Under the pieces are notes generated by a model. The model searched no databases. It was not told where the DNA came from and saw nothing but the letters and a program-made list of their open reading frames with translations. DNA of 18,575 bases from Alphaproteobacteria bacterium. Its GTDB lineage: Bacteria; Pseudomonadota; Alphaproteobacteria; RF32; CAG-239. Position 1 is the stretch's first letter. Every line of letters begins with the position of its first letter. The stretch covers positions 1-18,575 of the forward strand of contig DPKR01000133.1 of assembly GCA_003542415.1 (NCBI GenBank). The letters run 5' to 3'. Positions 5,476 through 13,821 of the stretch are shown in pieces. The position numbers and the translations under genes are program-made.

Positions 5476-8400
5476 TTAAATTTTCATCAGCTTTAAAACG
5501 TTTGTCCATAAAATATATGTTTCAACTGTTTTCCCTTGATAAACCTGTTCCAAAAGCTTTTTATAAACATCCATTTGTTTAACATACGCTTGCGCCACAT
5601 CTTCGCGTTTAGATGCTGCCGGCCTGTTTGTTTTAAAATCCACAACAATCACTTTATCGTCTTGAACAATGAGCCTATCGACCTGTCCTGAAATAATTTT
5701 GCCGTCAACCTCCCCCATCAGTGGCACTTCCGCTCGCGAATTTCCCTCAAAGATAAAGGCAAAATCAGCATCTCCCAAAACTTTTAAAACTTCGTTTTCA
5801 ATATCTTTTTTATAACCCTCGCTCAAATCGTTTTGTTTTGAAAGATAGCCTTGCACAAACATTTTGCGCTCATCTTTTGAAACATACTGCGGCAACATTT
5901 GCAAAAGCTTGTGAATGATTGTCCCTCGTCTATAGCAAAAACCTTCGTCTTCCAAAGGCGAGCTTGCCGCCGCATCATCTAAATCTTCCATATGCGACGG
6001 GCTATACGGCTTGCTTAAACCTTTTTCCTCAGGCGCTTTTTTAAATGCAAAACCATCATCTCTTGGCTTCAAAACAACCTGAGGTTTCTTTTCTTCTTCA
6101 ATAATTTCAGCTTCTTGTTTTGTTTTCAAAACAAACTTTCCGCCCTCCTTTTGAGCGCCCATTTGCTCTAATGTTTCTTCGCAAAGCTCATACCAATTTG
6201 ATTCTTTCTTTTCTTTCGGCTTTTTACCAAATCCCGCAACATAAAGCCTGTCTTCCGCGCGCGTTAATGCCACATATAAAAGCCGTCTGTATTCGTCTGA
6301 TTCTTTTGCCGCATTTTCCTTAAAAACATCTTCGCAATTTTGATTGTAGTCCTCAGCCTGAAGCGGAAAATAAAAAACATCTTCATCAAAAATCAACTCT
6401 CTCTTATGCGAAGTTGCCGGATAGCGCATCGTGTCGGGCAAAATCACAATCGGTGCTTGCAAACCCTTTGAAGAGTGCACAGTCATCAACCGCACGGCAT
6501 TGGTTGAAGCCTGTTCCAATTCGCGTTTTATTTCCACATCATTGCCCAAAATCCAGCCGACAAAGTTTTGCAAATTCGGCACATGTTCTGCTTCAAAAGA
6601 AAGTGCCAAATTCATAAATTCATCAATGGCGTCTTTAGCTTCCAATCCTAAACGTTCATAAAATCTTTTTTTGCCTTCAAATGTGTTCAGCACCGCGTCA
6701 AAAATCTCAAACGGCCGCATATAATCCGCGTTTTTTAAAAGCTCGGAAAGCTCATCTTTGATAGAAACATATTTTTCGTTTTCACAAACCTTTTGCCATA
6801 AAGACTTATCTTTGCGCTGATAGCAAAGTTCAAACAAATCATCATCACTCAAGTTGTAAAGGGGCGATTTTAAAACTTCTGCCAAACTCAAATCATCATT
6901 CGGGAGCAACAAAAAGCGCGCGAGTGAAATCAAATCTTCCACTGCAATTTCAGAAAGCAAATTGAGTCTGTCAACACCTGTTATGGCAACACCTGTTTTT
7001 TTGCAAGCCTTCACAAATTCTTCCATAAACGGCTTTCTTTGTTTCACAAGCACCATAAAATCTCTGTATTCGAGCGGCCGGTTTTGTGATTCCAAAATTT
7101 CACCGTTTTCCACCATTTTTTTAATTTTTCGAGCAATTTTAAGTGCAAGTTTTGCAACATGCGAATGCTCATCTTTGAGCAAAACAGGGAGCTCCCAAAC
7201 ATCTTCTTCTTTTTCCTCTCCCTCAACCAAAGGCCAAAGCTCCACAACCCCTGCCTCGCCCAGGCGATAGGGCAAATGTTTTACCTCCGTGCCGTTTTCA
7301 ACAACCCCTTTTTTCGCCTCATCAATTGAAAAAAGTCTGTTGACCATATCCAAAACGGCGCTTGTAGACCTGAAAGAAACCGCCAAATTCACATTTTTAA
7401 ACTCGCTTGGTGCAATCAGATGCTCATATTTTTCTCTCATTTCATCAAAACGTTCCGGCTCTGCCCCTTGAAATTTAAAAATAGATTGTTTTCTGTCCCC
7501 AACCGCAAAAATCGTGCGTTTTTTATCGCCCTGCCCAAGGCCCGAGAAAAACTCTTTTGTTAAAGCCTCCACAATAGCCCATTGGTTTTCAGAGGTATCT
7601 TGTGCTTCATCAATGAGCACATGCTCAATACCCCCGTCGAGTTTAAAGAGCACCCAAGCACAAGCATCTCCTTTTTCCAGCAATGCGCGCGTCAAAACAA
7701 TCAAATCGTCATAATCGAGCTTAGACCGTTCTTTTTTGTACCTGCCGTATTCTTCAATCAATTTCAAAGCAATTGTTGCCACCGCCACACTGGCGTCAAA
7801 AACCTTAATGCTCTTCAATCTTTCTTCCAAATCGAGCAGCCTTGTTGCTTCAAAACACATATCCGCCAAAATATTTTCATAAGCATTGATTGCGCCCGCA
7901 TGCGCCAAATCCGCATACGGTTTGCCGTCTGATTTTTTCAAAAATGCCTTTTTATAAACTTCATAATCAAAATTTTCGAGAGCCTGATACAAAAATTTTG
8001 CATGATCTTGGTCTGTTGCAGATCCTTTCATCAGTGCATCCGCACACTTTTTAATTGTTTGCCTCGGCAAAGCTTCATAAAAGCTTTGAATTTCTTTTTC
8101 TCTGGTCGGATTTTCTTTCAAACAAAATTTTTGAAGCAGCGCTTTTTCAAAAGCTTCAACATTTTGGTAGGCGCGAAAAGCTTTCAAAAACAAATTTCTT
8201 TTTGAAATCAGCTCATTTAAAAAATCGCCCCACTTCATTTCTTTGATGTTGTTCGTCAAAAAAACGAGCGCTTTTTTCATTTTTTCATCATTTTCCAAAT
8301 GGTTTGCGCTAAGGAGCTGATGGCTGATTTGTTCCAAAATCTCATCTGTTGTTTGATCTTCCATCACCTCAAAATACGGCGAAACACCGGCCTCTAAAGG

Positions 8401-8844
8401 AAAACGTTTTAAAATCTCTTCACAAAATCCGTGAATTGTTTGAATTTTAATCGGCTGAGGTGCGTCCAAAACAAGCGCAAAAAGCTTGCGGGCTTTTTCT
8501 TCAAATTCCGGTTTTTCTTCCAAAATATGCACATTATTATAAAGTTTTTGCAGTTCTTCATACAAATCTTTTTCGCACATAACAGCCCATTTTGAAAGTT
8601 TGCCATATATACGTTCTTTCATTTCAACGGCGGCGGCTTTTGTAAAGGTCAAACATAAAATTTTAGACGGCATAACATCATCAAGCAAAAGCCTTAACAC
8701 TCTGTCAGACAAAACTTTTGTTTTGCCTGTGCCGGCCGAAGCCTCAACCCATGCACTATGTGCCGGATTTGAAGCTGTTGTTTGCTCTTTACACGCTCTT
8801 TGGAGTTCTGATTGTTTCTGCGCTTTAATATCTCCCGCTCTCAT
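5476..8844 (-). CDS. addA: Double-strand-break repair helicase-nuclease subunit AddA
   Basis: Large subunit of the AddAB helicase-nuclease that resects double-strand ends for RecA-dependent repair, and the functional counterpart of RecB. At 1122 residues it is full length. UvrD/RecB-type helicase motifs run in order: Walker A ASAGTGKT with K41, Walker B LIDEAQDTSENQW with D412-E413, GDRKQSIFKFQGA, SFRST, LMTVHSSKGLQAPIVILPD, and YVALTRAEDR with R862. A C-terminal RecB-type nuclease follows: GTIIHKLL, then GQVDRL, then VVDFKTN with D1069 and K1071. ATG 8844 directly abuts the addB stop (no gap), with AAGGAGG inside the addB end serving as ribosome binding site, so translation is probably coupled. 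No broken motif was seen. Confidence 0.96.
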   Translation of the reverse strand: MRAGDIKAQKQSELQRACKEQTTASNPAHSAWVEASAGTGKTKVLSDRVLRLLLDDVMPSKILCLTFTKAAAVEMKERIYGKLSKWAVMCEKDLYEELQKLYNNVHILEEKPEFEEKARKLFALVLDAPQPIKIQTIHGFCEEILKRFPLEAGVSPYFEVMEDQTTDEILEQISHQLLSANHLENDEKMKKALVFLTNNIKEMKWGDFLNELISKRNLFLKAFRAYQNVEAFEKALLQKFCLKENPTREKEIQSFYEALPRQTIKKCADALMKGSATDQDHAKFLYQALENFDYEVYKKAFLKKSDGKPYADLAHAGAINAYENILADMCFEATRLLDLEERLKSIKVFDASVAVATIALKLIEEYGRYKKERSKLDYDDLIVLTRALLEKGDACAWVLFKLDGGIEHVLIDEAQDTSENQWAIVEALTKEFFSGLGQGDKKRTIFAVGDRKQSIFKFQGAEPERFDEMREKYEHLIAPSEFKNVNLAVSFRSTSAVLDMVNRLFSIDEAKKGVVENGTEVKHLPYRLGEAGVVELWPLVEGEEKEEDVWELPVLLKDEHSHVAKLALKIARKIKKMVENGEILESQNRPLEYRDFMVLVKQRKPFMEEFVKACKKTGVAITGVDRLNLLSEIAVEDLISLARFLLLPNDDLSLAEVLKSPLYNLSDDDLFELCYQRKDKSLWQKVCENEKYVSIKDELSELLKNADYMRPFEIFDAVLNTFEGKKRFYERLGLEAKDAIDEFMNLALSFEAEHVPNLQNFVGWILGNDVEIKRELEQASTNAVRLMTVHSSKGLQAPIVILPDTMRYPATSHKRELIFDEDVFYFPLQAEDYNQNCEDVFKENAAKESDEYRRLLYVALTRAEDRLYVAGFGKKPKEKKESNWYELCEETLEQMGAQKEGGKFVLKTKQEAEIIEEEKKPQVVLKPRDDGFAFKKAPEEKGLSKPYSPSHMEDLDDAAASSPLEDEGFCYRRGTIIHKLLQMLPQYVSKDERKMFVQGYLSKQNDLSEGYKKDIENEVLKVLGDADFAFIFEGNSRAEVPLMGEVDGKIISGQVDRLIVQDDKVIVVDFKTNRPAASKREDVAQAYVKQMDVYKKLLEQVYQGKTVETYILWTNVLKLMKI

Positions 8845-11751
8845 CTAATCATCCTCCTTGCCTTTCCATTCTTTATAGCGCGATAAATGCTCATAATCCG
8901 AATATTCATTTTTGTGCGCCGGATTCGGGTTGAATAAATATGGTGTTTTTTCATCATCAAACGCATCAATTAACGCTTTAATATGCCCTTTTGCCTCACT
9001 TAAGAGCTCATCTAAATTTTGATCAATCAAAACTTGAATATCCTTTTCAACCCCCCAATAAAGCAATTTTTTGACTTTTTTAGCAGGCAGTTTTTTGCCG
9101 GTTTCTTTTTCATCAAACCCTCCCGCTTGAGCAATAATGGCTTCAAGCGGCAACTGCGGAAAATATCCTTTAAGCACATCGCTTTTTTTAGGCGGCGTTC
9201 CTGTTTTATAATCCACAATCTGATATTGCCCGTCAATCGTTTCGTCGAGCCTGTCCGTTCTTGCCTTCAAAACCACATCTCCGCCTGCCGCATGAACAAT
9301 CGTGCAGCCTGAAACTTCCGTCCTGACTTTTTGAATATCTTGCCTGTAATCGCTTTCAACCTTAACAATAAAATCCAACACTTTTTCGATTGAAGCGCTC
9401 CAAAAAGCTTTCTTGAAATCGTCTTTGCAGTTTTCCTCAAGCTCGGTTTTTGCAATCTGCCTTAAAACCTTTTGAGCGCTTTCATCAATTTTGTAAGGAT
9501 ATTCTTTGCAAAACCGTTCTAAAATTTTATGTACAAGCGTCCCAAAATCTTTGTTATCCAAACGTTCATCAAGCGGGTCTAATTTTTTTAAGCCCAAAAT
9601 TCGCCCTGCATAAACATCATACGGACTTTCCATCAGTGTTTTCAACGAGCTTGCCGAAAACTCGCGCGGCCTTGCGTTTTTAGGTGGTCTCGGTGCTGCC
9701 GGCTCAATGTTTTTTATCGCTTTCGGACTGTCCAGTCCTTCCAGTTTAAGCGCCAGATTTTTATAAAACAAATCGTAAACAACCGAGCTGTCAAGCCCAA
9801 GCGCCTTAATAACCGTTTCAATCCTGAGCCAATATCTTGATTTGCTTTGAGGAGTTCCCCCTGTTCGAAGCGCTCTGGTCAAATAAACCTCTTTTGCGTT
9901 TAATATGGCGCTCAAATCATCTGCGCTGACCCCGATAGATTTTTCAGGCACAGGCAAGCCGAAATCTTTTTTCATCGGCCTTGACATAAACGGATCAACG
10001 TTTAAAGCAAGCGGCCAAACTCCTTCATTTAGCGAACCCGCAATCATCACATCAAACGAGCTAAATCGCGCTTCAATCGGGCCCAAAATTTTCAATCTCG
10101 GATGGCTGCCATAAGGTTTTCGCACCATTTGGTTTGCAAGCAAAGTTGTTAGAGCCGCGCTGTATTGATAAGGCTCAATCTCGCCTGCAATTTCCGCCTT
10201 GTCCAAAATCTTTGCAAGCGTTGCTGCACAAAGCCTCCCGTCTTCGTGCTTCCACAAGTTCTGCGCACCTGTTGTTTCCTTTTCTTGTGCAAGCCTTTCG
10301 GCCAAAGAAATATGCGCTTTTAAAAGTTCTTTAAATGAAACTTTTTCTTTAGCATACAGTTCTGACATCTCTCCAAATGCTTCTTTGATCAAAGCATCAA
10401 TTTCGTCATCTTTTGTTGTTATTCTCCCCTGCCCGTATCGCGGCAATCTTTTCTCAAATTCGGCATCGCGCACTTTCTGCCTGATCTCAAAACCGCTCCA
10501 CCCCAACCGCATATACGGATTTTTTTTCAAAGCGGCTAAGGCGTTTGGTTCAAAGTCCTTATCCAAAACATCTGCAATCTGGCGCAAAAATATCCCGACG
10601 GGCGAAAGATGAAGCGGCAAACCGGCAGAGTCATCAATTTGAACGCCGAAACGTTTCAAAACATCTGCCGTCAATCTTGCAAGCGTTCTGTCAGAAGTCA
10701 CAAGCGCTGCTGTTTTTTGCGGCGTTTCCAAAACCTCTCGCAGAACAAGCGCAATCACCATTGCTTCTTCAAACGTATCTTCTGCCTCTATAAGCTTTAT
10801 TCCTTCGATTCCGCTCTTAATATTTTCATCAATTTTGCGCCATGCATCTGTTGTTTGAGCTTGCCTCATCACCTCTGAGACAAATTTTTCTCTTAAAATA
10901 TTTTGTGCTTTAACAACATCTTGGACTTCATCTCGGTTCACATTCAAACATTTGAGCAGTTCTTTTTTTTCAAATTGCGGATGCGTTTCGCTTAAACCCT
11001 CGTTCCACAAGCTTTCATCAATATTTCGGTCAAGACCGTAGATATAAATTTCATTTCCTTCAATATTGCTGATTTCCCGCAAAACTTCTTTCAAAATTTC
11101 AAACGGTGCAGAAACACCGGCTGCCACAATTTTCTGATTTTTTGTATTTTTGAACAAATTTTGAGCCTTCAGCTTGAGGAGCATATTGCGCCTTAAAGCC
11201 GCGTCTGTCATTTTTCGTTCGCTTAAAATCTCCGGCCAAAATGTCGTAATAATCTTCAAAAACTTCAGTGTTTCCTGCCAGTGTGACGCATATTCTTCCG
11301 GCACAATTTTTTCCAGATTGTCAAACGAAAGCCCCTCCTGATAGCTCAAATCAATCAGCTTTCCCAAATCAGACGCCAACGCCAAGCTTTGCGCAAAAGA
11401 AATATCTTTGATATTATAATCGCTTTTTTTGCTTGCAATCATCCTTGCAAACAAAAATATTCTCTCTTCGTTTGAAATGGCAGCCGGCAAATCAGCCGCC
11501 TCGCCGAGTTCAAAAAACAGCTCATCTTCATCAGCTTCTTGAACGGGCACAATCTTCGGCAGCAAAAAGGGGGTCAAACCGTTTTGGTGCAAAAATGCCT
11601 CCTTCAAATTTTGCACCGACCTTCTGTTTGGCACCAAAAACACCACATCCGAAAGCGCCAAAGGATTATCTTTATAATTTTCCAAAAACCTTGCCGCAAT
11701 ATTTTCAAAAAACGGCGCGCTATATGGAATATTATAAATTTTACCTTTCAT
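8845..11751 (-). CDS. addB: Double-strand-break repair protein AddB
   Basis: Partner of AddA; in the family it carries a PD-(D/E)XK nuclease that cuts the other strand and a helicase-like scaffold that scans for recombination hot spots. It has 968 residues. The N terminus has VVFLVPNRRSVQNLKEAF and no Walker A motif. A central inactivated-helicase-like region contains LKILGPIEARFSSFDVMIAGSLNEGVWP. The nuclease domain has FSASSLKTLMESPYDVYAGRI, FGTLVHKILE, TDRLDE and IVDYKTGTPP (D847, K849). Cysteines are few and not in the cluster pattern of the iron-sulfur AddB type; the positions read SPYDVY and NEYSDYEHL instead. ATG 11751 abuts the rdgB stop, and the stop abuts the addA start. Confidence 0.93.
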   Translation of the reverse strand: MKGKIYNIPYSAPFFENIAARFLENYKDNPLALSDVVFLVPNRRSVQNLKEAFLHQNGLTPFLLPKIVPVQEADEDELFFELGEAADLPAAISNEERIFLFARMIASKKSDYNIKDISFAQSLALASDLGKLIDLSYQEGLSFDNLEKIVPEEYASHWQETLKFLKIITTFWPEILSERKMTDAALRRNMLLKLKAQNLFKNTKNQKIVAAGVSAPFEILKEVLREISNIEGNEIYIYGLDRNIDESLWNEGLSETHPQFEKKELLKCLNVNRDEVQDVVKAQNILREKFVSEVMRQAQTTDAWRKIDENIKSGIEGIKLIEAEDTFEEAMVIALVLREVLETPQKTAALVTSDRTLARLTADVLKRFGVQIDDSAGLPLHLSPVGIFLRQIADVLDKDFEPNALAALKKNPYMRLGWSGFEIRQKVRDAEFEKRLPRYGQGRITTKDDEIDALIKEAFGEMSELYAKEKVSFKELLKAHISLAERLAQEKETTGAQNLWKHEDGRLCAATLAKILDKAEIAGEIEPYQYSAALTTLLANQMVRKPYGSHPRLKILGPIEARFSSFDVMIAGSLNEGVWPLALNVDPFMSRPMKKDFGLPVPEKSIGVSADDLSAILNAKEVYLTRALRTGGTPQSKSRYWLRIETVIKALGLDSSVVYDLFYKNLALKLEGLDSPKAIKNIEPAAPRPPKNARPREFSASSLKTLMESPYDVYAGRILGLKKLDPLDERLDNKDFGTLVHKILERFCKEYPYKIDESAQKVLRQIAKTELEENCKDDFKKAFWSASIEKVLDFIVKVESDYRQDIQKVRTEVSGCTIVHAAGGDVVLKARTDRLDETIDGQYQIVDYKTGTPPKKSDVLKGYFPQLPLEAIIAQAGGFDEKETGKKLPAKKVKKLLYWGVEKDIQVLIDQNLDELLSEAKGHIKALIDAFDDEKTPYLFNPNPAHKNEYSDYEHLSRYKEWKGKEDD

Positions 11752-12342
11752 TTAAAGTCCCTTTTCTTTCAAAAACGCCACAAATTTTTCAAGCGCTTTT
11801 GCACGGTGCGAAATTTTGTTTTTAACCTCTGAGCCGAGTTCTGCAAAAGTCTTGTCATATCCGTTCGGCTCAAATATCGGGTCAAACCCGAACCCGCTTT
11901 TTCCTCTCGGCTCAAAAATAATTTGTCCGTCAACGCGTCCCTCAAACTTTTCATACTTTCCGTTCGGATAACCCAAAACAATCACACATGAAAAATGCGC
12001 ATCTCGATTCGCGCTTTTTGTTTCAGCCATTTCAGAAAGAAGCATCTGCATAGCTTTTGCAAAATCTCTGTTTGGCGCATATCTTGCCGAATACACCCCC
12101 GGCCTGCCGCCCAAAACATCAACACAAAGCCCCGAATCATCTGCCAAACAGGGCACCTTTTTGAGCTTTGCAATTGTCAGTGCTTTTAAGGCTGCATTTT
12201 CCTCAAAAGTTGTTCCTGTTTCCTCAACATCGGGCAGATTTATCTCATCTGCGCTGATAACCTTAATCGAAAGCGGTGCCAAAATTTGCCGTATTTCAGC
12301 AATTTTTCCTTTGTTGTGGCTTGCAAAAATTATTTCTTTCAT
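11752..12342 (-). CDS. rdgB: dITP/XTP pyrophosphatase (RdgB/HAM1 family)
   Basis: Hydrolyses non-canonical purine triphosphates (ITP, dITP, XTP) to monophosphates, keeping deaminated bases out of DNA and RNA. With the start at ATG 12342 the protein has 196 residues, close to the E. coli enzyme. Motifs are the nucleotide-binding ASHNKGKIAEI at the N terminus, the metal-site and substrate block ADDSGLCVDVLGGRPGVYSARYA, SGFGFDPIFEPNG, and SHRAKALEKF near the end. This start has AGGAG 5 nt upstream and the N terminus then begins in the family-typical way (MKEIIFASHN). An upstream in-frame ATG at 12375 would overlap rph and adds an unconserved tail. The rph stop is 1 nt upstream, and addB starts immediately after the stop. 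Confidence 0.95.
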   Translation of the reverse strand: MKEIIFASHNKGKIAEIRQILAPLSIKVISADEINLPDVEETGTTFEENAALKALTIAKLKKVPCLADDSGLCVDVLGGRPGVYSARYAPNRDFAKAMQMLLSEMAETKSANRDAHFSCVIVLGYPNGKYEKFEGRVDGQIIFEPRGKSGFGFDPIFEPNGYDKTFAELGSEVKNKISHRAKALEKFVAFLKEKGL

Positions 12343-12343
12343 T

Positions 12344-13054
12344 TCAGCTCCTGATAGCTCGTTTTTGTTTTTCAATCAGCTCGCCGATTCCCTTTCGCGC
12401 AAGCGCCAAAAGTTCTTCAAAATCACCTTTATCAAAAGGCTCGCCTTCAGCTGTGCCTTGTATCTCAACAATTTTGCCGTGTTCAGTCATCACAAAATTT
12501 GAATCCACATCAGCTGTGCTGTCTTCTTCATATTCCAAATCAAGCAATTTTTCGCCGCCCGAGATTCCGCAAGAAACCGCCGCCACAAACTCTTTAATCG
12601 GCAACTTTGAAATAAGCCCCGTTGCCACCATTTTTTCACAAGCCAAATAAAGCGCCACAAACGCCCCTGTCACAGATGCCGTGCGTGTGCCGCCGTCAGC
12701 TTGCAAAACATCGCAATCGACAACAATCTGAAATCCTTTGAGTTTTTTCAAATCAACAACCGCGCGCAAAGATCTTCCGATAAGCCTTTGAATTTCGTGC
12801 GTGCGTCCCGAGTTCAAACTTTTTTCTCTTGAAACGCGTGTCACGGTCGAACGCGGAAGAAGCGCATATTCTGCCGTGACCCACCCTTTATCCGCGTCTT
12901 TGAGCCAATCAGGCAAATGGCTGTCAACTGTTGCCGTGCATAAAACATGCGTGTTTCCGCACTTGATCAAACACGAACCCTCGGCATAAGCATTCACATT
13001 TTTGATGATTTCTATTGTTCTGAGCTCATCATTTTTTCTTTTTTTTCTGATCAT
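12344..13054 (-). CDS. rph: Ribonuclease PH
   Basis: Phosphate-dependent 3'-5' exoribonuclease that trims the 3' ends of tRNA and other structured RNAs, acting as a hexameric ring. The protein is intact at 236 residues. Family blocks are GRTHEIQRLIGRSLRAVVD (substrate and phosphate-binding arginines), CDVLQADGGTRTASVTGA, and LDLEYEEDSTADVDSN with the metal-binding aspartates. The N terminus MIRKKRKNDELR replaces the usual arginine- and glycine-rich MRPxGRxxDELR form, keeping DELR. Its ATG overlaps the aroK stop by 4 nt (ATGA), and AAGGAAG in the aroK end is the ribosome binding site. Pairing with rdgB is common in bacteria. Confidence 0.96.
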   Translation of the reverse strand: MIRKKRKNDELRTIEIIKNVNAYAEGSCLIKCGNTHVLCTATVDSHLPDWLKDADKGWVTAEYALLPRSTVTRVSREKSLNSGRTHEIQRLIGRSLRAVVDLKKLKGFQIVVDCDVLQADGGTRTASVTGAFVALYLACEKMVATGLISKLPIKEFVAAVSCGISGGEKLLDLEYEEDSTADVDSNFVMTEHGKIVEIQGTAEGEPFDKGDFEELLALARKGIGELIEKQKRAIRS

Positions 13055-13596
13055 TTATTTTCTTCCTTAAAAAACGGATCAAGAGCCTTCAAAACGCGAT
13101 CCACGGTGTGCTCCACGCGTTCGTCCTTTGTTTCTACCACAATATCGGCCTCTTCGTAGTAGGGATATTCTTCCTTAATATAGTTTTCAAGCTTGTCTTT
13201 TAGGGTCTCAATCGAGCCTTGTAAAAAAGGCCTTTGCTTGCGCCCTGCCGTGCGATGATAAAGCGTATCCACATCAGCCTTGAGCCAAATTGTCAAGGCG
13301 TTTTGCTTAGCAAGTTCTCTTGTTTGCCTTGCCACAAAAGATCCCCCGCCGGAGGCCAAAACGCAGGGCGACCCTGTGAGCAATCTTTTCATCACCCGCA
13401 TTTCACCGGCGCGGTATTCTTCGCTTCCGAAACATTTAAACACATCAATCAGCGAAAGCCCGGAAGCTTTTTCAATTTCTCGATCGCCGTCAACGAAGGG
13501 CAAATTGAGCTTTTGAGCCAATCTTTTGCCCACACTTGTCTTTCCGCTTCCCATCAAGCCGACAAGCAAAATGATTTTATTTATATTTTTTCCCAT
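13051..13596 (-). CDS. aroK: Shikimate kinase
   Basis: ATP-dependent phosphorylation of shikimate to shikimate 3-phosphate, the fifth step of chorismate synthesis. It has 181 residues. The P-loop is GLMGSGKTS with K19. Shikimate-binding positions are D36 and D38 in FVDGDREIE, R62 in FGSEEYRAGE, and GGG at 83-85. The lid arginine is R122 in RKQRPFL. It is the first gene of the minus-strand block and ends in a 4-nt ATGA overlap with rph. In most alphaproteobacteria aroB follows aroK; here it does not. The ribosome binding site is weak (AGAAG) and the gene is divergent from the small membrane-protein gene across 85 nt. Confidence 0.96.
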   Translation of the reverse strand: MGKNINKIILLVGLMGSGKTSVGKRLAQKLNLPFVDGDREIEKASGLSLIDVFKCFGSEEYRAGEMRVMKRLLTGSPCVLASGGGSFVARQTRELAKQNALTIWLKADVDTLYHRTAGRKQRPFLQGSIETLKDKLENYIKEEYPYYEEADIVVETKDERVEHTVDRVLKALDPFFKEENK

Positions 13597-13681
13597 TTTC
13601 TTAACGCTTCTTTTAATAAAATATGCTATATCATACTTTCAATATATCAACATATCAACATTTTTTAAAAGGTAATCTACC
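13597..13681. promoter_or_regulatory. Divergent promoter region between aroK and the xerD block
   Basis: A very A+T-rich 85-nt spacer that must hold promoters for both directions. It contains TATGCTATATCATA-like -10 material and a perfect tandem ATATCAAC (13644-13651 and 13652-13659) just before the plus-strand ribosome binding site AAAAGG. I cannot assign -35/-10 pairs with confidence. Confidence 0.4.
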
Positions 13682-13819
13682 ATGAAACAAAAAAAATCCA
13701 AATGGCTTGTTTATGCGATTTTAATTGCGCTTTTAGGCGGTGTATTTTACTTTTCCATGCATGATATTACCCCTGTTTCCAAACACATTGAAAAAGACCT
13801 CACGGTAAACCTTCATTAA
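13682..13819 (+). CDS. Small single-pass membrane protein (45 residues)
   Basis: Sequence begins MKQKKSKWLVYAILIALLGG and ends with a short polar tail KHIEKDLTVNLH. A lysine-rich start, one hydrophobic helix (about residues 8-26) and a polar C terminus predict an inner-membrane protein with its C-terminal side in the periplasm. AAAAGG lies 9 nt upstream of ATG 13682. The stop is 2 nt before the xerD start and xerD has no clear ribosome binding site of its own, so the two are probably translationally coupled. No family is recognised; by position it could be a conserved partner of the xerD-aroK divergent pair. Codon use is like the neighbours. Confidence 0.65.
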   Translation: MKQKKSKWLVYAILIALLGGVFYFSMHDITPVSKHIEKDLTVNLH

Positions 13820-13821
13820 AA

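Noticed and set aside
12343..12375. Upstream start for rdgB
   Set aside because: Overlaps the rph end and adds residues not typical of the family; ATG 12342 has AGGAG upstream.
13601..13616. CtrA-like site TTAA-N-TTAA upstream of aroK
   Set aside because: The spacing is 8 nt rather than the canonical 7, and TTAA pairs are common in this A+T-rich spacer.
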